In this document: positions 41,910-51,079 of the stretch, piece by piece
How positions within the stretch are numbered: position 1 is the stretch's first letter
How the letters are laid out: each line of letters begins with the position of its first letter
Assembly: GCA_012735505.1 (NCBI GenBank)
Contig: JAAYHE010000003.1
Location: 1-64,000 of the forward strand
Length of the DNA stretch: 64,000 bases
Source: Bacillota bacterium
GTDB taxonomy: Bacteria > Bacillota > UBA994 > UBA5500
Reading direction: 5' to 3'
Notes under the pieces: model-generated
What the model was told of the DNA's origin: nothing
The model's database searches: none
What the model saw: only the letters and a program-made list of their open reading frames with translations
Translations under genes and position numbers: made by a program

Positions 41910-43154
41910 CTATTGCTTTATTGTCAGTTTTACCCGTTCAATAGTCCGTCTATCAATTTTATCCACTGTGAGTTGCACGCCGCCCAAGCTCACCGATTCG
42001 CCAGCCCGGGGTATGCGACCCAGCAGGTCGTAGATTAGGCCACCGATGGTGAGAGCCCTGTCGGTCGGAAGCGCTAAATTCAACTGCTCGTTTACTTCTT
42101 CTACCGTTAAACGGGCATCCAGGAAGGTCGTGTGGGCATCATATACTTCAACAGGCGGATCTTCTACGTCATACTCGTCGACAATTTCGCCCACGATCTC
42201 TTCAATCAGGTCTTCAATAGTGACTAAACCGGCTGTTCCCCCGTATTCATCGATGATGATAGCCATATATATGCGATGCTTCTGTAGTTCACGCAATACC
42301 AGGCTGCTGGCTTTGCTGGAAACCACAAAGATGGTGGGGCGCAACAACTGGCGTAAATCGAAGGCGGCTTTTTCTTCTTCGGTTAATGAACAAATATCTT
42401 TGGCGTGCAAAAGGCCGATAATGTTGTCGATATCGCCTTCGTACACGGGCAGGCGCGAATAGCGATCCCGGCGAATAATGGCTATTAGCTCGTCGTGGTT
42501 GGTGTTTACCTCCACCGCGGTCATCGCCGTGCGCGGCACCATAATGTTACGTACTGGCGTATCTGTCAGGGCCAGCACGCTATGAATCATACGACTTTCG
42601 TCGTCTTCAATGATACCCTGTTCTTCTCCTACATTAACTAGGGTACGAATCTCTGCTTCGGTAACTTGCTCTGTCTGTTCTTCTCCTCCTGGCACCAGCC
42701 GAGTCAGAAAGTTGGCCAGGCCGGTCAGGACATAAACCAAGGGCGACAAGAAGCGCATTAGGATGCTAACCGGCTTAGCAACACGATAGGCGACCCTCAG
42801 CGGATGGCGGGCTGCCATCGTTTTGGGGCCGATTTCCCCAAACACTAAAATGACCACAGTCATGACACCAGTAGCGATAGTAATAGCTCGTCCAGGCCCG
42901 AAGATTTGTAGCATCAGGGCGGTAAAGAGCGAGGAGGCGCCGATGTTTACCAAGTTATTGCCGACTAACAGGGCAATTAGCAGGGCCTCGGGTTGCTGCT
43001 TCAACTTAGCTACTAATCGAGCCCGCTGCTGCCCTGCCTCGATGAGGGCGCGTAGCCGCAAATGGCTAATCCCCATCAGTGCTGTTTCAGAGGCAGAAAA
43101 AAAAGCAGAAGCAGCAACCAAGAATATAAGAGGTAGCCATTGTGAAGTTGGCAT
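41910..43154 (-). CDS. CNNM/CorC-type transporter (HlyC/CorC family)
   Basis: 414-aa membrane protein: DUF21/CNNM transmembrane domain (about 1-150; SASETALMGIS at the start), a CBS domain pair (about 195-320; VPRTAMTAVEVN, DRYSRLPVYEGDIDNIIG, IIIDEYGGTAGLVTIEDLIEEIVGEI) and a C-terminal CorC/HlyC domain. Members transport or regulate magnesium or cobalt ions; they are not haemolysins in most cases. ATG start. Monocistronic. Confidence 0.93.
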   Translation of the reverse strand: MPTSQWLPLIFLVAASAFFSASETALMGISHLRLRALIEAGQQRARLVAKLKQQPEALLIALLVGNNLVNIGASSLFTALMLQIFGPGRAITIATGVMTVVILVFGEIGPKTMAARHPLRVAYRVAKPVSILMRFLSPLVYVLTGLANFLTRLVPGGEEQTEQVTEAEIRTLVNVGEEQGIIEDDESRMIHSVLALTDTPVRNIMVPRTAMTAVEVNTNHDELIAIIRRDRYSRLPVYEGDIDNIIGLLHAKDICSLTEEEKAAFDLRQLLRPTIFVVSSKASSLVLRELQKHRIYMAIIIDEYGGTAGLVTIEDLIEEIVGEIVDEYDVEDPPVEVYDAHTTFLDARLTVEEVNEQLNLALPTDRALTIGGLIYDLLGRIPRAGESVSLGGVQLTVDKIDRRTIERVKLTIKQ

Positions 43155-43279
43155 CCGACTTTTTCCCTCCTTGTGGCAGTATTTAATCTAGTGTTTGCCG
43201 GACGGTGCGAAAGCATGCTTCTGCTAGGGATCGTGTGGGAACAAGGAGAGAAGTGAGAATTGTAGGCTGCTCGGAGGAA

Positions 43280-44146
43280 TCATTTGGCTTTCCGCAGGGT
43301 AACAATGGTTAACTCAGGGCGAGATAGGAAGCGGAGTGGGATACCTGTATAACCTAAACCGCGGGAGATATAGAGCCAACCACCAGCTTCTCGTGATAAG
43401 CCTTGCACATGCCGACGCGGGAAAAGCTCGCCACTAGCTGTGGTCACTGCACCGATAAATGGAAGCTTGATCTGACCGCCATGGGTGTGGCCGACTAAAG
43501 TGAGATTAGGGCGGGCCAAAAGTTCACCCCAAAGTTCTCGCTCCTGCCAGCCCATTAACATATTGCTGGGGTAATCAGCAAAAATCTGTGGCGAATGGGT
43601 CAAGAGCACGAGAGGCCACTGGCTGCTGGGTAGAGCAGCAGCCAAATCGGCAGTTGAAGAATATGGGTAAGACACACCACTCAACAGCAGTTGGGCGTCA
43701 CCGCGCTGTAGCGTAACATATTCGTCTTCTAGAACGCGAATGCCATGCTTCTGCAATATTGCTGCAATTTTGTCCCAGCCAGCCGCCCAGTCGTGATTGC
43801 CGTTGACGGCGTATGTAGGTGCGATTTCGGGAAGTAGGGCCAACAATGGCTCTAAACCTTCCATATCATGAACGTCCCGTCGCACATAATCCCCGGTAAG
43901 GGTAATAATGTCTACTCCTGCCCCAGACAACTGTTTCCGCACCCAATTACAGTTTAGCTTGCGTCCATGCAAATCAGTCAGCTGCCCAATGGTAAAGCCA
44001 TCGAATTCAGGGGGCAAAATATCTATAGTTATATCTACATTTACAACCTCAATCACCCAATTTTCTCTTATAAAGATGGCGATTGCACCAAATAGCAACA
44101 AGGCAGCTATGGCCATACGGGCAAAACGCGACAACTTCGGTAACAT
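43280..44146 (-). CDS. Membrane-anchored metallophosphoesterase (YkuE/YaeI type)
   Basis: 288-aa calcineurin-like phosphoesterase with one N-terminal membrane helix. Metal motifs: LTDLHG (variant of DxH), LTGDYV, NGNHDW, LTHSPQ and VGHTHGGQIKLP, the last typical of the YkuE group that trims lipid A-like or other lipid phosphates. ATG at 44146 with TTAGGAGG upstream; the track start at 44188 is less likely. Substrate unknown. Confidence 0.9.
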   Translation of the reverse strand: MLPKLSRFARMAIAALLLFGAIAIFIRENWVIEVVNVDITIDILPPEFDGFTIGQLTDLHGRKLNCNWVRKQLSGAGVDIITLTGDYVRRDVHDMEGLEPLLALLPEIAPTYAVNGNHDWAAGWDKIAAILQKHGIRVLEDEYVTLQRGDAQLLLSGVSYPYSSTADLAAALPSSQWPLVLLTHSPQIFADYPSNMLMGWQERELWGELLARPNLTLVGHTHGGQIKLPFIGAVTTASGELFPRRHVQGLSREAGGWLYISRGLGYTGIPLRFLSRPELTIVTLRKAK

Positions 44147-44435
44147 CTTTTTGCCTCCTAAGCTATTGTTGTAGCTATAATATAACATTTGTAAGAACTA
44201 GAGGCTGCTCCTTCTGAGACATAAGGCTAGGATCCAGATTGGCTGGGCCGTAAGCTGTCCGTAGGGATAATTTGCAGGCATTGGCAATGCTAATACCCTT
44301 TGTTGCTAGCTCTGTCTTAGGTACAATAGGAGACGATATTCCATTTCTGCCGGGCGGCTGCAGCGCGCTTTCTACGCCGATTGTGAGGTTGCGACTGACG
44401 CTACTGGCAGGCAGACCGACGAGGGGAGATACACC

Positions 44436-45113
44436 ATGAAACGCTTGGCCTTGGGCGTAGCGCTTTTTGCGGTTACTTTGGTGCTAGCCTATCATCTAGG
44501 GCCCACTATTTACCACTTGAGTAATGATCGGGCTGCATTAGAAGCTTTCTTAGACGCGGCTGGTATTTGGGCACCATTAGGTTTTATCTTGTTGGTAGCA
44601 AGCCAGGTAATTTTGGCACCCATTCCTTCCTTTTTGACGGGGATAGCTGGTGGATTCATCTTCGGCATTTTGCCTGGCTTCTTGCTCAATCTAGCAGGGA
44701 TGCTTCTGGGAGCCATGGTTGCCTTCTCTATGGTTCGCATCGGAGGCAAACCCCTAGTGGATCGTTTCCTCGGCCCCCGCTATGGTCATTGGCTCGCGCG
44801 CATTAACGGTCGCCGAGGCGCACTCGTTATTGGTGCTATCTTCCTAGTACCCTTCTTGCCCGATGATGCTATCTGCTGGTTGGCTGCCCTCACACCTATT
44901 CGAGCCAGGCTTTTTGCGGCGTTAGTGGTGGTCGGGCGCACCCCTGCCATACTGGTGGCTAGCTTGACTGGTGCCGGAGTAATAGACTTGCCCTGGTATG
45001 GCTGGGCGGTGGTTGCAGTTCTCTCCCTCATAGGCGCTGGGCTAGCTTGGTGGAAAAAGGATCTGATCGAACAGTGGTGCGGGCGTTGGCTCGACGTCTT
45101 GGGTGCCAACTAG
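44436..45113 (+). CDS. TVP38/TMEM64 (VTT-domain) membrane protein
   Basis: 225-aa protein with five or six membrane helices and the VTT/SNARE-associated core, APIPSFLTGIAGGFIFGILPGFLLNLAGMLLGA and VGRTPAILVASLTG. DedA and TVP38 relatives work in lipid scrambling or membrane-potential maintenance; the exact role here is unknown. ATG start with GGGGAGA upstream. Confidence 0.85.
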   Translation: MKRLALGVALFAVTLVLAYHLGPTIYHLSNDRAALEAFLDAAGIWAPLGFILLVASQVILAPIPSFLTGIAGGFIFGILPGFLLNLAGMLLGAMVAFSMVRIGGKPLVDRFLGPRYGHWLARINGRRGALVIGAIFLVPFLPDDAICWLAALTPIRARLFAALVVVGRTPAILVASLTGAGVIDLPWYGWAVVAVLSLIGAGLAWWKKDLIEQWCGRWLDVLGAN

Positions 45114-45164
45114 GCACTGACCTAACTTAACTACTTTGCTTTAACTAGGCTCAAAAATTGCTAG

Positions 45165-45212
45165 ACGGCTGAGCTTAGCACTTACAAAAGGTGCTGGCTC
45201 GGCTGTTTTTTG
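45165..45212 (+). terminator. Terminator after the VTT gene
   Basis: GCTGAGC and AGCAC pair with GTGCT and GCTCGGC, followed by TGTTTTTT. Confidence 0.82.
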
Positions 45213-45304
45213 TTGAAAGTCGTAATTCGCCCTACTTTGGCTAGGAGGTTATCCTTGAATCAGCAGGTTGGCCAACCAATTTGGCAAGAGGGAGGTGACA
45301 AGGA

Positions 45305-45541
45305 ATGCCGTTTAATAAGGAGGCACTAGATAGCCGTTTACTGCTGGTGGTGCAGGTAGGTACCGATGAAGATACCGGCAGGATTATCGAGCGCACCCGC
45401 TCGTTTAGTCGCGTGAATCCTGCTGCCAGCGACACCGATCTTTATGAGGTGGCCCAACTGCTAGCAGACCTGCAGGTTCATCCGCTGAAGGTGGTGCGTC
45501 GCGTCGATAATAGCGAATTCATCGAGCCGGTTGAAGGTTAA
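45305..45541 (+). CDS. DUF1659 family small protein
   Basis: 78-aa protein resembling DUF1659: beta-rich, with LLLVVQVGTDEDTGRIIERTRSFSRV near residues 12-37, and a middle ASDTDLYEVAQLLADLQ helix. It is followed 36 bases later by a DUF2922 protein; the two families are usual neighbours in Bacillota. Function unknown. ATG start with GGGAGGTGACAAGGA upstream. Confidence 0.78.
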   Translation: MPFNKEALDSRLLLVVQVGTDEDTGRIIERTRSFSRVNPAASDTDLYEVAQLLADLQVHPLKVVRRVDNSEFIEPVEG

Positions 45542-45577
45542 AACGTTCGGGACGAAGTGTAAAGGAGGTGAGCAAGA

Positions 45578-45802
45578 GTGGAGACTACTAGCACACTGCA
45601 GATGGTTTTTACCAACGCCAAAGGAGGCAAGGTTACTATTAGCCTACCCGACCCACTGCCAGATTTGACCGAGGCTGAAGTGCAGAGTGCCATGCAGGCT
45701 ATCATAGACAAAGACATCTTCAGAACTAGCGGTGGCAGTCTAGTGGGCATCGCTGCGGCGAGGATTGTGAGCCAGCATACGACCGAACTAATCGAAGACT
45801 AG
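45578..45802 (+). CDS. DUF2922 family small protein
   Basis: 74-aa protein with the DUF2922 pattern: LQMVFTNAKGGKVTISLPDPLPDLTEAEVQ, then a helix and the end IAAARIVSQHTTELIE. GTG start, seven to ten bases after AAAGGAGGTGA. Second member of the small-protein trio. Function unknown. Confidence 0.8.
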   Translation: METTSTLQMVFTNAKGGKVTISLPDPLPDLTEAEVQSAMQAIIDKDIFRTSGGSLVGIAAARIVSQHTTELIED

Positions 45803-45920
45803 GGAATCCAAGGCGCTGGGCTTTGCCTGGCGCCTGCCCTTTTAGGGTCTCATGCTAGGACCGTTTGGTACACTATTCTTCCAGCCGAGTAAATTAGCGA
45901 GCGAAAGAGGAGGTGAACCC

Positions 45921-46061
45921 ATGCAAGAACTGTTGCCTCAAATCGCTAATGTTGGCTTTCCAGTAGTGCTTTCTATGTACTTACTAGTGCGCATAGAAGG
46001 CAAGCTAGAGGTTTTGAGTGCGGCGATTAATGAGCTGACTAGAGCGATAATGGGCAGATGA
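45921..46061 (+). CDS. YvrJ family small membrane protein
   Basis: 46-aa peptide MQELLPQIANVGFPVVLSMY... with one hydrophobic helix and the family end LVRIEGKLEVLSAAINELT. This fits the YvrJ family. AGGAGGTGA lies before the ATG at 45921; the track start at 45852 is spurious. It ends the DUF1659-DUF2922-YvrJ cluster and is followed by a terminator. Function unknown; the shape recalls phage holin-like or sporulation small proteins. Confidence 0.8.
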   Translation: MQELLPQIANVGFPVVLSMYLLVRIEGKLEVLSAAINELTRAIMGR

Positions 46062-46085
46062 AGGCAAGGAGGATAGGGGTGGTGA

Positions 46086-46126
46086 AAAGGGGGCTGTTCC
46101 GCGCGAGAACAGCCCCCTTATTTTGC
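46086..46126 (+). terminator. Terminator after yvrJ
   Basis: AAGGGGGCTGTTC pairs perfectly with GAACAGCCCCCTT, followed by ATTTT. Confidence 0.9.
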
Positions 46127-46158
46127 TCTAACTAGCTAGGGTTGGCTCAAAAACCTAA

Positions 46159-46188
46159 TTGCAAAGTTGTGGTAAGTGGCAGGATAAT
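46159..46188 (+). promoter_or_regulatory. Promoter candidate of tldDE
   Basis: TTGCAA and GATAAT with an 18-base spacer, about 60 bases before the tldD start. Confidence 0.4.
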
Positions 46189-46247
46189 GAATTTCTTAAG
46201 AGAACTATTACTTGGAAATGTGAAAGTTAACACTAAGGAGGTTGGTT

Positions 46248-47612
46248 ATGCAGATACGTGAACGCTTACGCAGTGCGGTGCAAGGGCAGCCAGCGGACTT
46301 TTTAGAAATTCGCCTAGAAGAAGAGGATATTACTACTTTTGCCCTTAGCGGCACTCAAGTAGAGGAAATTTCACAGTCCAAGAATTTTGTCGGCAATGTG
46401 CGAGCCTTAGTTGATGGTGGTTGGGGGTATGTGGCTTTTAACGACCTCGAGCAGCTAGATACTTTCGTTAGACAAGCAATAGAGCAAGCCCGTGCAGCCA
46501 GTGGTGCTAAGCGTGTATTAGCTCCCGTAGCACCTGTAGTAGATACCGTTATGGCCGAGCTCAAGGGTGACCCCCGCGATATCCCTCTAACGGAGAAGCT
46601 AGCTATGGTGGAGAGCTATGCCAAGATAGCTATCGGTGCCCGTCCGTGCATCGTCAATGTGCTCAGTACCTACCAAGATATCTTTCAACGGCGTTACTAT
46701 GTCAATTCTGAGGGTAGCGACATTTGCCAAGAGAAGTGCTACCTGAGTGCCGGCTTTTCCCTTGTGGCCCGAGAGAAAGGCGTCTTAGAGACCTATGGGA
46801 CTAGTATGCGTTCAGTAGTGGGCTATGAAGAATTGCTAGGCCGGGAAGAACAGATGCACGAAGCTGTTGAGCGGGTGAGTGAAATGGTGAAGGCCGATTT
46901 GGTACAAGCCGGGCGTTATACAGTCGTTCTAGACCCATCCATGTCAGGCTTGTTTATCCATGAGGCTTTCGGGCATCTAAGCGAAGCTGATGGTATTTTT
47001 GAAAACGAGGAGTTACGCAAGGTTATGGTTTTAGGGACCCAGGTTGCTTCTCCAATTCTCACCGTCAGCGATGGTGCCATCACACCCGGGCTGCATGGTT
47101 CTTATAAGTATGACGACGAAGGCACCCCGGCCAGCAAGACCTATTTGATCAAGAATGGCATTTTGACAGGTCGTCTACACTCGCGCGAAACGGCGGGGGC
47201 TATGGGAGAAGCTCCAACGGGTAATGCTCGTGCCATCAATTACCAGTATCCGCCCATCGTCCGTATGACCAACACCTGCATCGAACCAGGCGAAAGCAGG
47301 TTCGAAGACATGATCCGAGAAGTCCCCCTTGGCCTGTATATCCGAGGTACTCGGGGTGGCACTACCATGAAGGAAATGTTCACTTTTGCGGCGCAAGAGG
47401 CCTTCATGATCCGCGATGGGGAAATTGCAGAGCGAGTGCGGGGTGTTGTCATGATGGGCAACCTGTTTGAAACCTTAAAGAATATCGACGCTATCGGCGA
47501 TGACTTTGTCTGGCGCTTTGGCACATGTGGTAAGGGTGGCCAGGCCATGATTCCAGCAGGCATGGGTGGCCCCAGTGTACGGATCCATAACGTAGTAGTG
47601 GGGGGTAGATAA
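46248..47612 (+). CDS. tldD: TldD metalloprotease subunit
   Basis: 454-aa subunit of the TldD/TldE heterodimer, which degrades unfolded or leader peptides. The active-site motif HEAFGH (HExxxH) near the middle carries the zinc ligands, followed by SEADGIFENEEL; C-terminal RGTRGGTTM and GNLFETLKNI blocks are normal. ATG at 46248, seven bases after AAGGAGG. The next gene, tldE, starts two bases after its stop. Confidence 0.95.
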   Translation: MQIRERLRSAVQGQPADFLEIRLEEEDITTFALSGTQVEEISQSKNFVGNVRALVDGGWGYVAFNDLEQLDTFVRQAIEQARAASGAKRVLAPVAPVVDTVMAELKGDPRDIPLTEKLAMVESYAKIAIGARPCIVNVLSTYQDIFQRRYYVNSEGSDICQEKCYLSAGFSLVAREKGVLETYGTSMRSVVGYEELLGREEQMHEAVERVSEMVKADLVQAGRYTVVLDPSMSGLFIHEAFGHLSEADGIFENEELRKVMVLGTQVASPILTVSDGAITPGLHGSYKYDDEGTPASKTYLIKNGILTGRLHSRETAGAMGEAPTGNARAINYQYPPIVRMTNTCIEPGESRFEDMIREVPLGLYIRGTRGGTTMKEMFTFAAQEAFMIRDGEIAERVRGVVMMGNLFETLKNIDAIGDDFVWRFGTCGKGGQAMIPAGMGGPSVRIHNVVVGGR

Positions 47613-47613
47613 G

Positions 47614-48939
47614 GTGGAAAAAGTCTTAAGTCTAATTCCGCAAGGGGTGGAAGCTGAAGTATGGCGGCTGCAAGCAGTCGAACGTTCGGTTAGTATTAAG
47701 GCGCGGGAACTTAAAGGAGTCCAAAAAAAGACCTTAGGCGGTTATGCTTTACGGGTGAGGCGCAACGGCCGTTTAGGTTTTGCTACCACCAGCAGTCCTA
47801 CAGGCATTGAGTGGATGGTGCAGGCTGCTCTGGCAACATCCGAGTTGGGCCAACCGGTAGAGTTTGCTTGGCCACAGGCAAAGGTAGAGAGCCCACCCCT
47901 CAACACCGAATTGGCCGAGTTGACTTCCGAACAACTGATTGCTTATACAAGAGAGTTGGAAGCTGCCGTGCAGAAGGTCAATTCGAACTTTGTAGTGAGC
48001 GCAGGCGCCACTGTGGTGGAAGAGCGGATAGAAGTGGCTAATACTGCCGGTGCCCATGGCACTACGCAAAGAGCCCGTTTAGCTCTCAACTGTGGGGGCG
48101 AGCTGGTTGGCGGCCAGGATATCTTAAATATTTGGGGCGGAGCTACGAGCGGGAAGCTGAACGAGGTAGATCCGGCGGCTATAGTAGAGCGCGCTTTTGG
48201 TCCCTTCCAGGTAGCTCCCGAAGTGGTACCGGCCACTAGTGGTATAATGCCGGTTTTGTTTACTAGTAAGGCGATGAGCAGTATTTTCGTTAGACCCCTT
48301 TTGGCTGGCTTAAACGGCCGCAATGTGCTGCGGGGCACATCGCCACTAGCAGGCAAAGCCGGGCAACAACTTTTTGCCCAGCGGTTGAACCTTATCGATG
48401 ACGCCACCTTGCCTAATGGCCCCAGCAGTGCCAGCATCGACGACGAAGGAACGCCTACGCGGCCTTACCCGCTCATTTCTGATGGTGCGGTAGTTGGCTT
48501 CATTTATGATCTACAAACTGCTGCAAAAGCCGGCACCCAGAGCACCGGCCATGCTCGCAAAATTGGGCGCACCTCTGGTGCACGCCTAAATTCTCTGCCA
48601 GCACCTGGCTACTCGAATGTGATGGTGGAACCGGGCGACAGTTCTTTCGCTCAGCTCTTGCAGGCAGTAGGCGACGGTGTGTTAGTCGATCAAATATCGG
48701 GTACACCTGGATTTAACCCGAGTGGTGAATTTTCGGTGACAGTGCAGCTGGGCTATTTGGTGCGTGGCGGTCAATTGGTGGGTCGTATCAAGAATGCCAT
48801 GGTTTCCGGCAATGTGTTTACCAACTTGAGCAATATTGTTGCCATTGGGCGAGATGTGATGTGGAGTGGCGGCGGCGAGGGCGGCGCTATAGCAGTCCCA
48901 GCTATGGTCATGGATGGTTTGCGGCTCACAGCCAGGTAG
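47614..48939 (+). CDS. tldE: TldE/PmbA subunit
   Basis: 441-aa partner of TldD that lacks the HExxxH zinc motif, as usual. Blocks seen: TLGGYALRVRRNGRLGFATT, the central VLFTSKAMSSIF in place of the zinc site, LIDDATLPNGPSSASIDDEGTPTR and SGNVFTNLSNIVAIG. GTG start just after the tldD stop, so coupled. In other bacteria the pair matures peptide antibiotics; here no such peptide gene was seen nearby. Confidence 0.94.
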   Translation: MEKVLSLIPQGVEAEVWRLQAVERSVSIKARELKGVQKKTLGGYALRVRRNGRLGFATTSSPTGIEWMVQAALATSELGQPVEFAWPQAKVESPPLNTELAELTSEQLIAYTRELEAAVQKVNSNFVVSAGATVVEERIEVANTAGAHGTTQRARLALNCGGELVGGQDILNIWGGATSGKLNEVDPAAIVERAFGPFQVAPEVVPATSGIMPVLFTSKAMSSIFVRPLLAGLNGRNVLRGTSPLAGKAGQQLFAQRLNLIDDATLPNGPSSASIDDEGTPTRPYPLISDGAVVGFIYDLQTAAKAGTQSTGHARKIGRTSGARLNSLPAPGYSNVMVEPGDSSFAQLLQAVGDGVLVDQISGTPGFNPSGEFSVTVQLGYLVRGGQLVGRIKNAMVSGNVFTNLSNIVAIGRDVMWSGGGEGGAIAVPAMVMDGLRLTAR

Positions 48940-49018
48940 AAGATTAACAAAATATTAAGTAACACCTCCTGTGGCTATATCTATGTTATGATAGTCTACA
49001 GCAACAGGGGGTGTCAGA

Positions 49019-50347
49019 TTGAGAGATAAACGTCTAATTGTTGTCGTCACTTTAGTGCTAGGCCTGTTGGGCATTAGCTGGTATTTGGGTATGCAGCTCA
49101 ATCAGGCCAGCATGACCCGGGCAGTAGCTTTTACAGAATACTATCGCATCATGTTAAACAATCTACGCTCGGGCACGAGGGCGCTGAAGGATTACTTAGC
49201 TAATCCGAGCGAAGTCTTGCTGTGGCAAGGCAATTCAGAAATCGCAGCTGCGGCCAATGTTGCCCGCCCTTTGGTCAGCTTGGTGCCTAAGGGCATGAAC
49301 GGTCCTTGGTCGCGCTTTATGCGTAAAGACTGGGATATGATCACCAAGTCGCTAGATAAAGTGAATGAGAGAGCGCGCTACTACCACCCCGACCGCTTGC
49401 CCGCCGCTGACATAAAATATTTGAAAGCCTTGATTGTCGAGCTAGAGTCGATCATCGACGCTATGGATGCACCTATCGTGTCTAATGGTAGTGCCCCAGG
49501 GGTTCGGTTGCGTATGGACGAAGTAGAAAGCATGGGTAAAAAGGTGGATGTGGCAGTAGCTATGGCTGAAAGCTACCTGCTCAACGGCTTATTACCTGCC
49601 GAGGCAAGACATGCCTTTGTGAGCGAAACCGCGGCCGAGATATTGGCTCGTAATGCTTTTGAGCTCGACCTTGATGAATGGCAGTTGAAAGAAGTCAGAC
49701 CAGCGATTATCGAAATTCGCCAGGGGCGAGACTTTCATATTTTGTATTTCACACCCACGCGCCAATACCAGGGTGACAAAACAGGCCTTTTAGTGGGCGT
49801 GCACCGACAGACTGGCGAGATCGTGCTTACCGAGTGGGAAAAACCTGTAGCTAAGACAGCAGAACCCGTTACAGCTAGCCAGTTAGAAGCCTGGGCGTTA
49901 GCGGCCACGGAATCGCTAGAGGGCGAAAAAATGGTTTATGAAATTTATCAGCCCGAGAAAAAGCATCCGTGGGCGGTAGTTGTGCGCTTGCAGAACGATA
50001 TCCCGGTGCTGACCGACTACGTCATTGTCGGCTTTGACCAAGCGACCGGGGAGCTGCTCAAATGGGAGAACCATAACTGGGGTACGAAACTCAGTAATTG
50101 GCAGCCCCGTATGCAATCGGAGGATGTTGTGGCCCGTTTAGCCCTAAAGATTAATGTCTCAGATTTGAGCGGTTTTGAGCATAAAGGTTTGGTCGTAGCT
50201 CGTTCTCAGATTACAGACCAACCGACCTTATGCTACTGGCTAACCTATACTGATCCAGAGTTAATGGGGCAGGTAGAGCCCAAGGTTGGCCATTACTTTG
50301 TTAATGCCAATAATGGGCGTCTCGAGCGAAGCGGCTCTGGCTGGTAA
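49019..50347 (+). CDS. Membrane-anchored protein resembling YpeB/PepSY proteins
   Basis: 442-aa protein with one N-terminal signal-anchor helix (about 5-25), a long helical region (about 30-220), and a C-terminal part with repeated beta-alpha units (HRQTGEIVLTEWEK, FDQATGELLKWENHNWG, FVNANNGRLERSG) like PepSY-type domains. This order is that of YpeB, which stabilises the germination hydrolase SleB, but no sleB gene is adjacent and the similarity is weak. TTG start after AGGGGGTG. Plausible as a sporulation or cell-wall protein; assignment tentative. Confidence 0.5.
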   Translation: MRDKRLIVVVTLVLGLLGISWYLGMQLNQASMTRAVAFTEYYRIMLNNLRSGTRALKDYLANPSEVLLWQGNSEIAAAANVARPLVSLVPKGMNGPWSRFMRKDWDMITKSLDKVNERARYYHPDRLPAADIKYLKALIVELESIIDAMDAPIVSNGSAPGVRLRMDEVESMGKKVDVAVAMAESYLLNGLLPAEARHAFVSETAAEILARNAFELDLDEWQLKEVRPAIIEIRQGRDFHILYFTPTRQYQGDKTGLLVGVHRQTGEIVLTEWEKPVAKTAEPVTASQLEAWALAATESLEGEKMVYEIYQPEKKHPWAVVVRLQNDIPVLTDYVIVGFDQATGELLKWENHNWGTKLSNWQPRMQSEDVVARLALKINVSDLSGFEHKGLVVARSQITDQPTLCYWLTYTDPELMGQVEPKVGHYFVNANNGRLERSGSGW

Positions 50348-50386
50348 GACTCATGGCTACCGCAAGGTCGGTAAAGGAGGGGTTAG

Positions 50387-50902
50387 ATGAAGGCGTTACT
50401 TGTTATTGATATGCTAGCAGATTTCATTGACAAGGAAGGGGCTTTGTATGTCGGCCCTGAGGGTGAGAAGATCATACCCTTCATTCAGCAGAAGATGCAG
50501 GAATTCAGACAGGAAAAGGCTCCGGTCATCTTTATTTGTGATCACCATGAAAAGGATGACAGCGAATTTGCTATGTTTCCACCTCACTGCATAGCCGGAA
50601 CCCAGGGGAGCAACATCATCGCTGAGCTTGCTGTAGAATCCGACGATAAGATCGTTAGAAAACGTCGCTACTCGGCCTTTTTCGGGACTGATCTTGATAT
50701 TACCCTGCGGGAGCAGGGCGTCGACGAGCTATATCTCGTAGGGGTGTGCACCAACATTTGTGTGCTATATACTGCGGCCGACGCTCGCAACTTAGGGTAT
50801 AAAGTCACTATATTCCGCGATGGTGTAGCCTCTTTCGATTCGGCGGCGCATGATTTTGCGCTGCAGGAGGTAGAGAAAACACTCGGGTGTCAAGTCATAT
50901 AA
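50387..50902 (+). CDS. Isochorismatase-family cysteine hydrolase (nicotinamidase-like)
   Basis: 171-aa hydrolase. Catalytic triad visible: Asp8 in LLVIDMLADF, Lys92 in VRKRRYSAFFGTDL, Cys125 in VGVCTNICV. The metal-binding DHHE (about 52-55) and the acidic GTQGSN region fit nicotinamidases and related amidases. Nicotinamide is the likeliest substrate but not certain. ATG with AAAGGAGG upstream. Confidence 0.88.
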   Translation: MKALLVIDMLADFIDKEGALYVGPEGEKIIPFIQQKMQEFRQEKAPVIFICDHHEKDDSEFAMFPPHCIAGTQGSNIIAELAVESDDKIVRKRRYSAFFGTDLDITLREQGVDELYLVGVCTNICVLYTAADARNLGYKVTIFRDGVASFDSAAHDFALQEVEKTLGCQVI

Positions 50903-50923
50903 TTCTAGGTTAGGGCTTGGCAT

Positions 50924-50976
50924 GGGCGTTCTGCGCCCCGTTTGCATACAAGCGGGGCCTGGCAACGCCCTTTTTG
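50924..50976 (+). terminator. Terminator after the isochorismatase gene
   Basis: GGGCGTT pairs with AACGCCC, with an inner GCCCCG/CGGGGC stem, followed by TTTTTG. Confidence 0.9.
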
Positions 50977-50996
50977 TGTGCCAAAACAAATTTCCC

Positions 50997-51025
50997 TTGA
51001 CAATGTCTTCGTGCTAAGATATGCT
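50997..51025 (+). promoter_or_regulatory. Promoter of the zinc ribbon-thioredoxin-CsoR operon
   Basis: TTGACA and TATGCT with a 17-base spacer, 16 bases before the CsoR box. Confidence 0.75.
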
Positions 51026-51040
51026 AAAACCAAGATATAG

Positions 51041-51056
51041 ATACCCCTAGGGGTAT
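51041..51056 (+). promoter_or_regulatory. CsoR/CstR-type operator
   Basis: ATACCCCTAGGGGTAT is a perfect 16-bp palindrome of the A/T-flanked C-tract/G-tract kind bound by CsoR-family proteins; a further half ATGGGTAT follows directly. It overlaps the transcription start region, and the third gene of the operon encodes a CsoR-family protein, so autoregulation is likely. Confidence 0.8.
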
Positions 51057-51079
51057 GGGTATCAGGAGGTGACGAGGTC

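Noticed and set aside
41910-43154. Haemolysin
   Set aside because: The HlyC/CorC name is historical; CNNM and CBS domains point to ion transport.
47943-48437. 164-aa minus-strand ORF inside tldE
   Set aside because: Antisense to a conserved gene and without family features.
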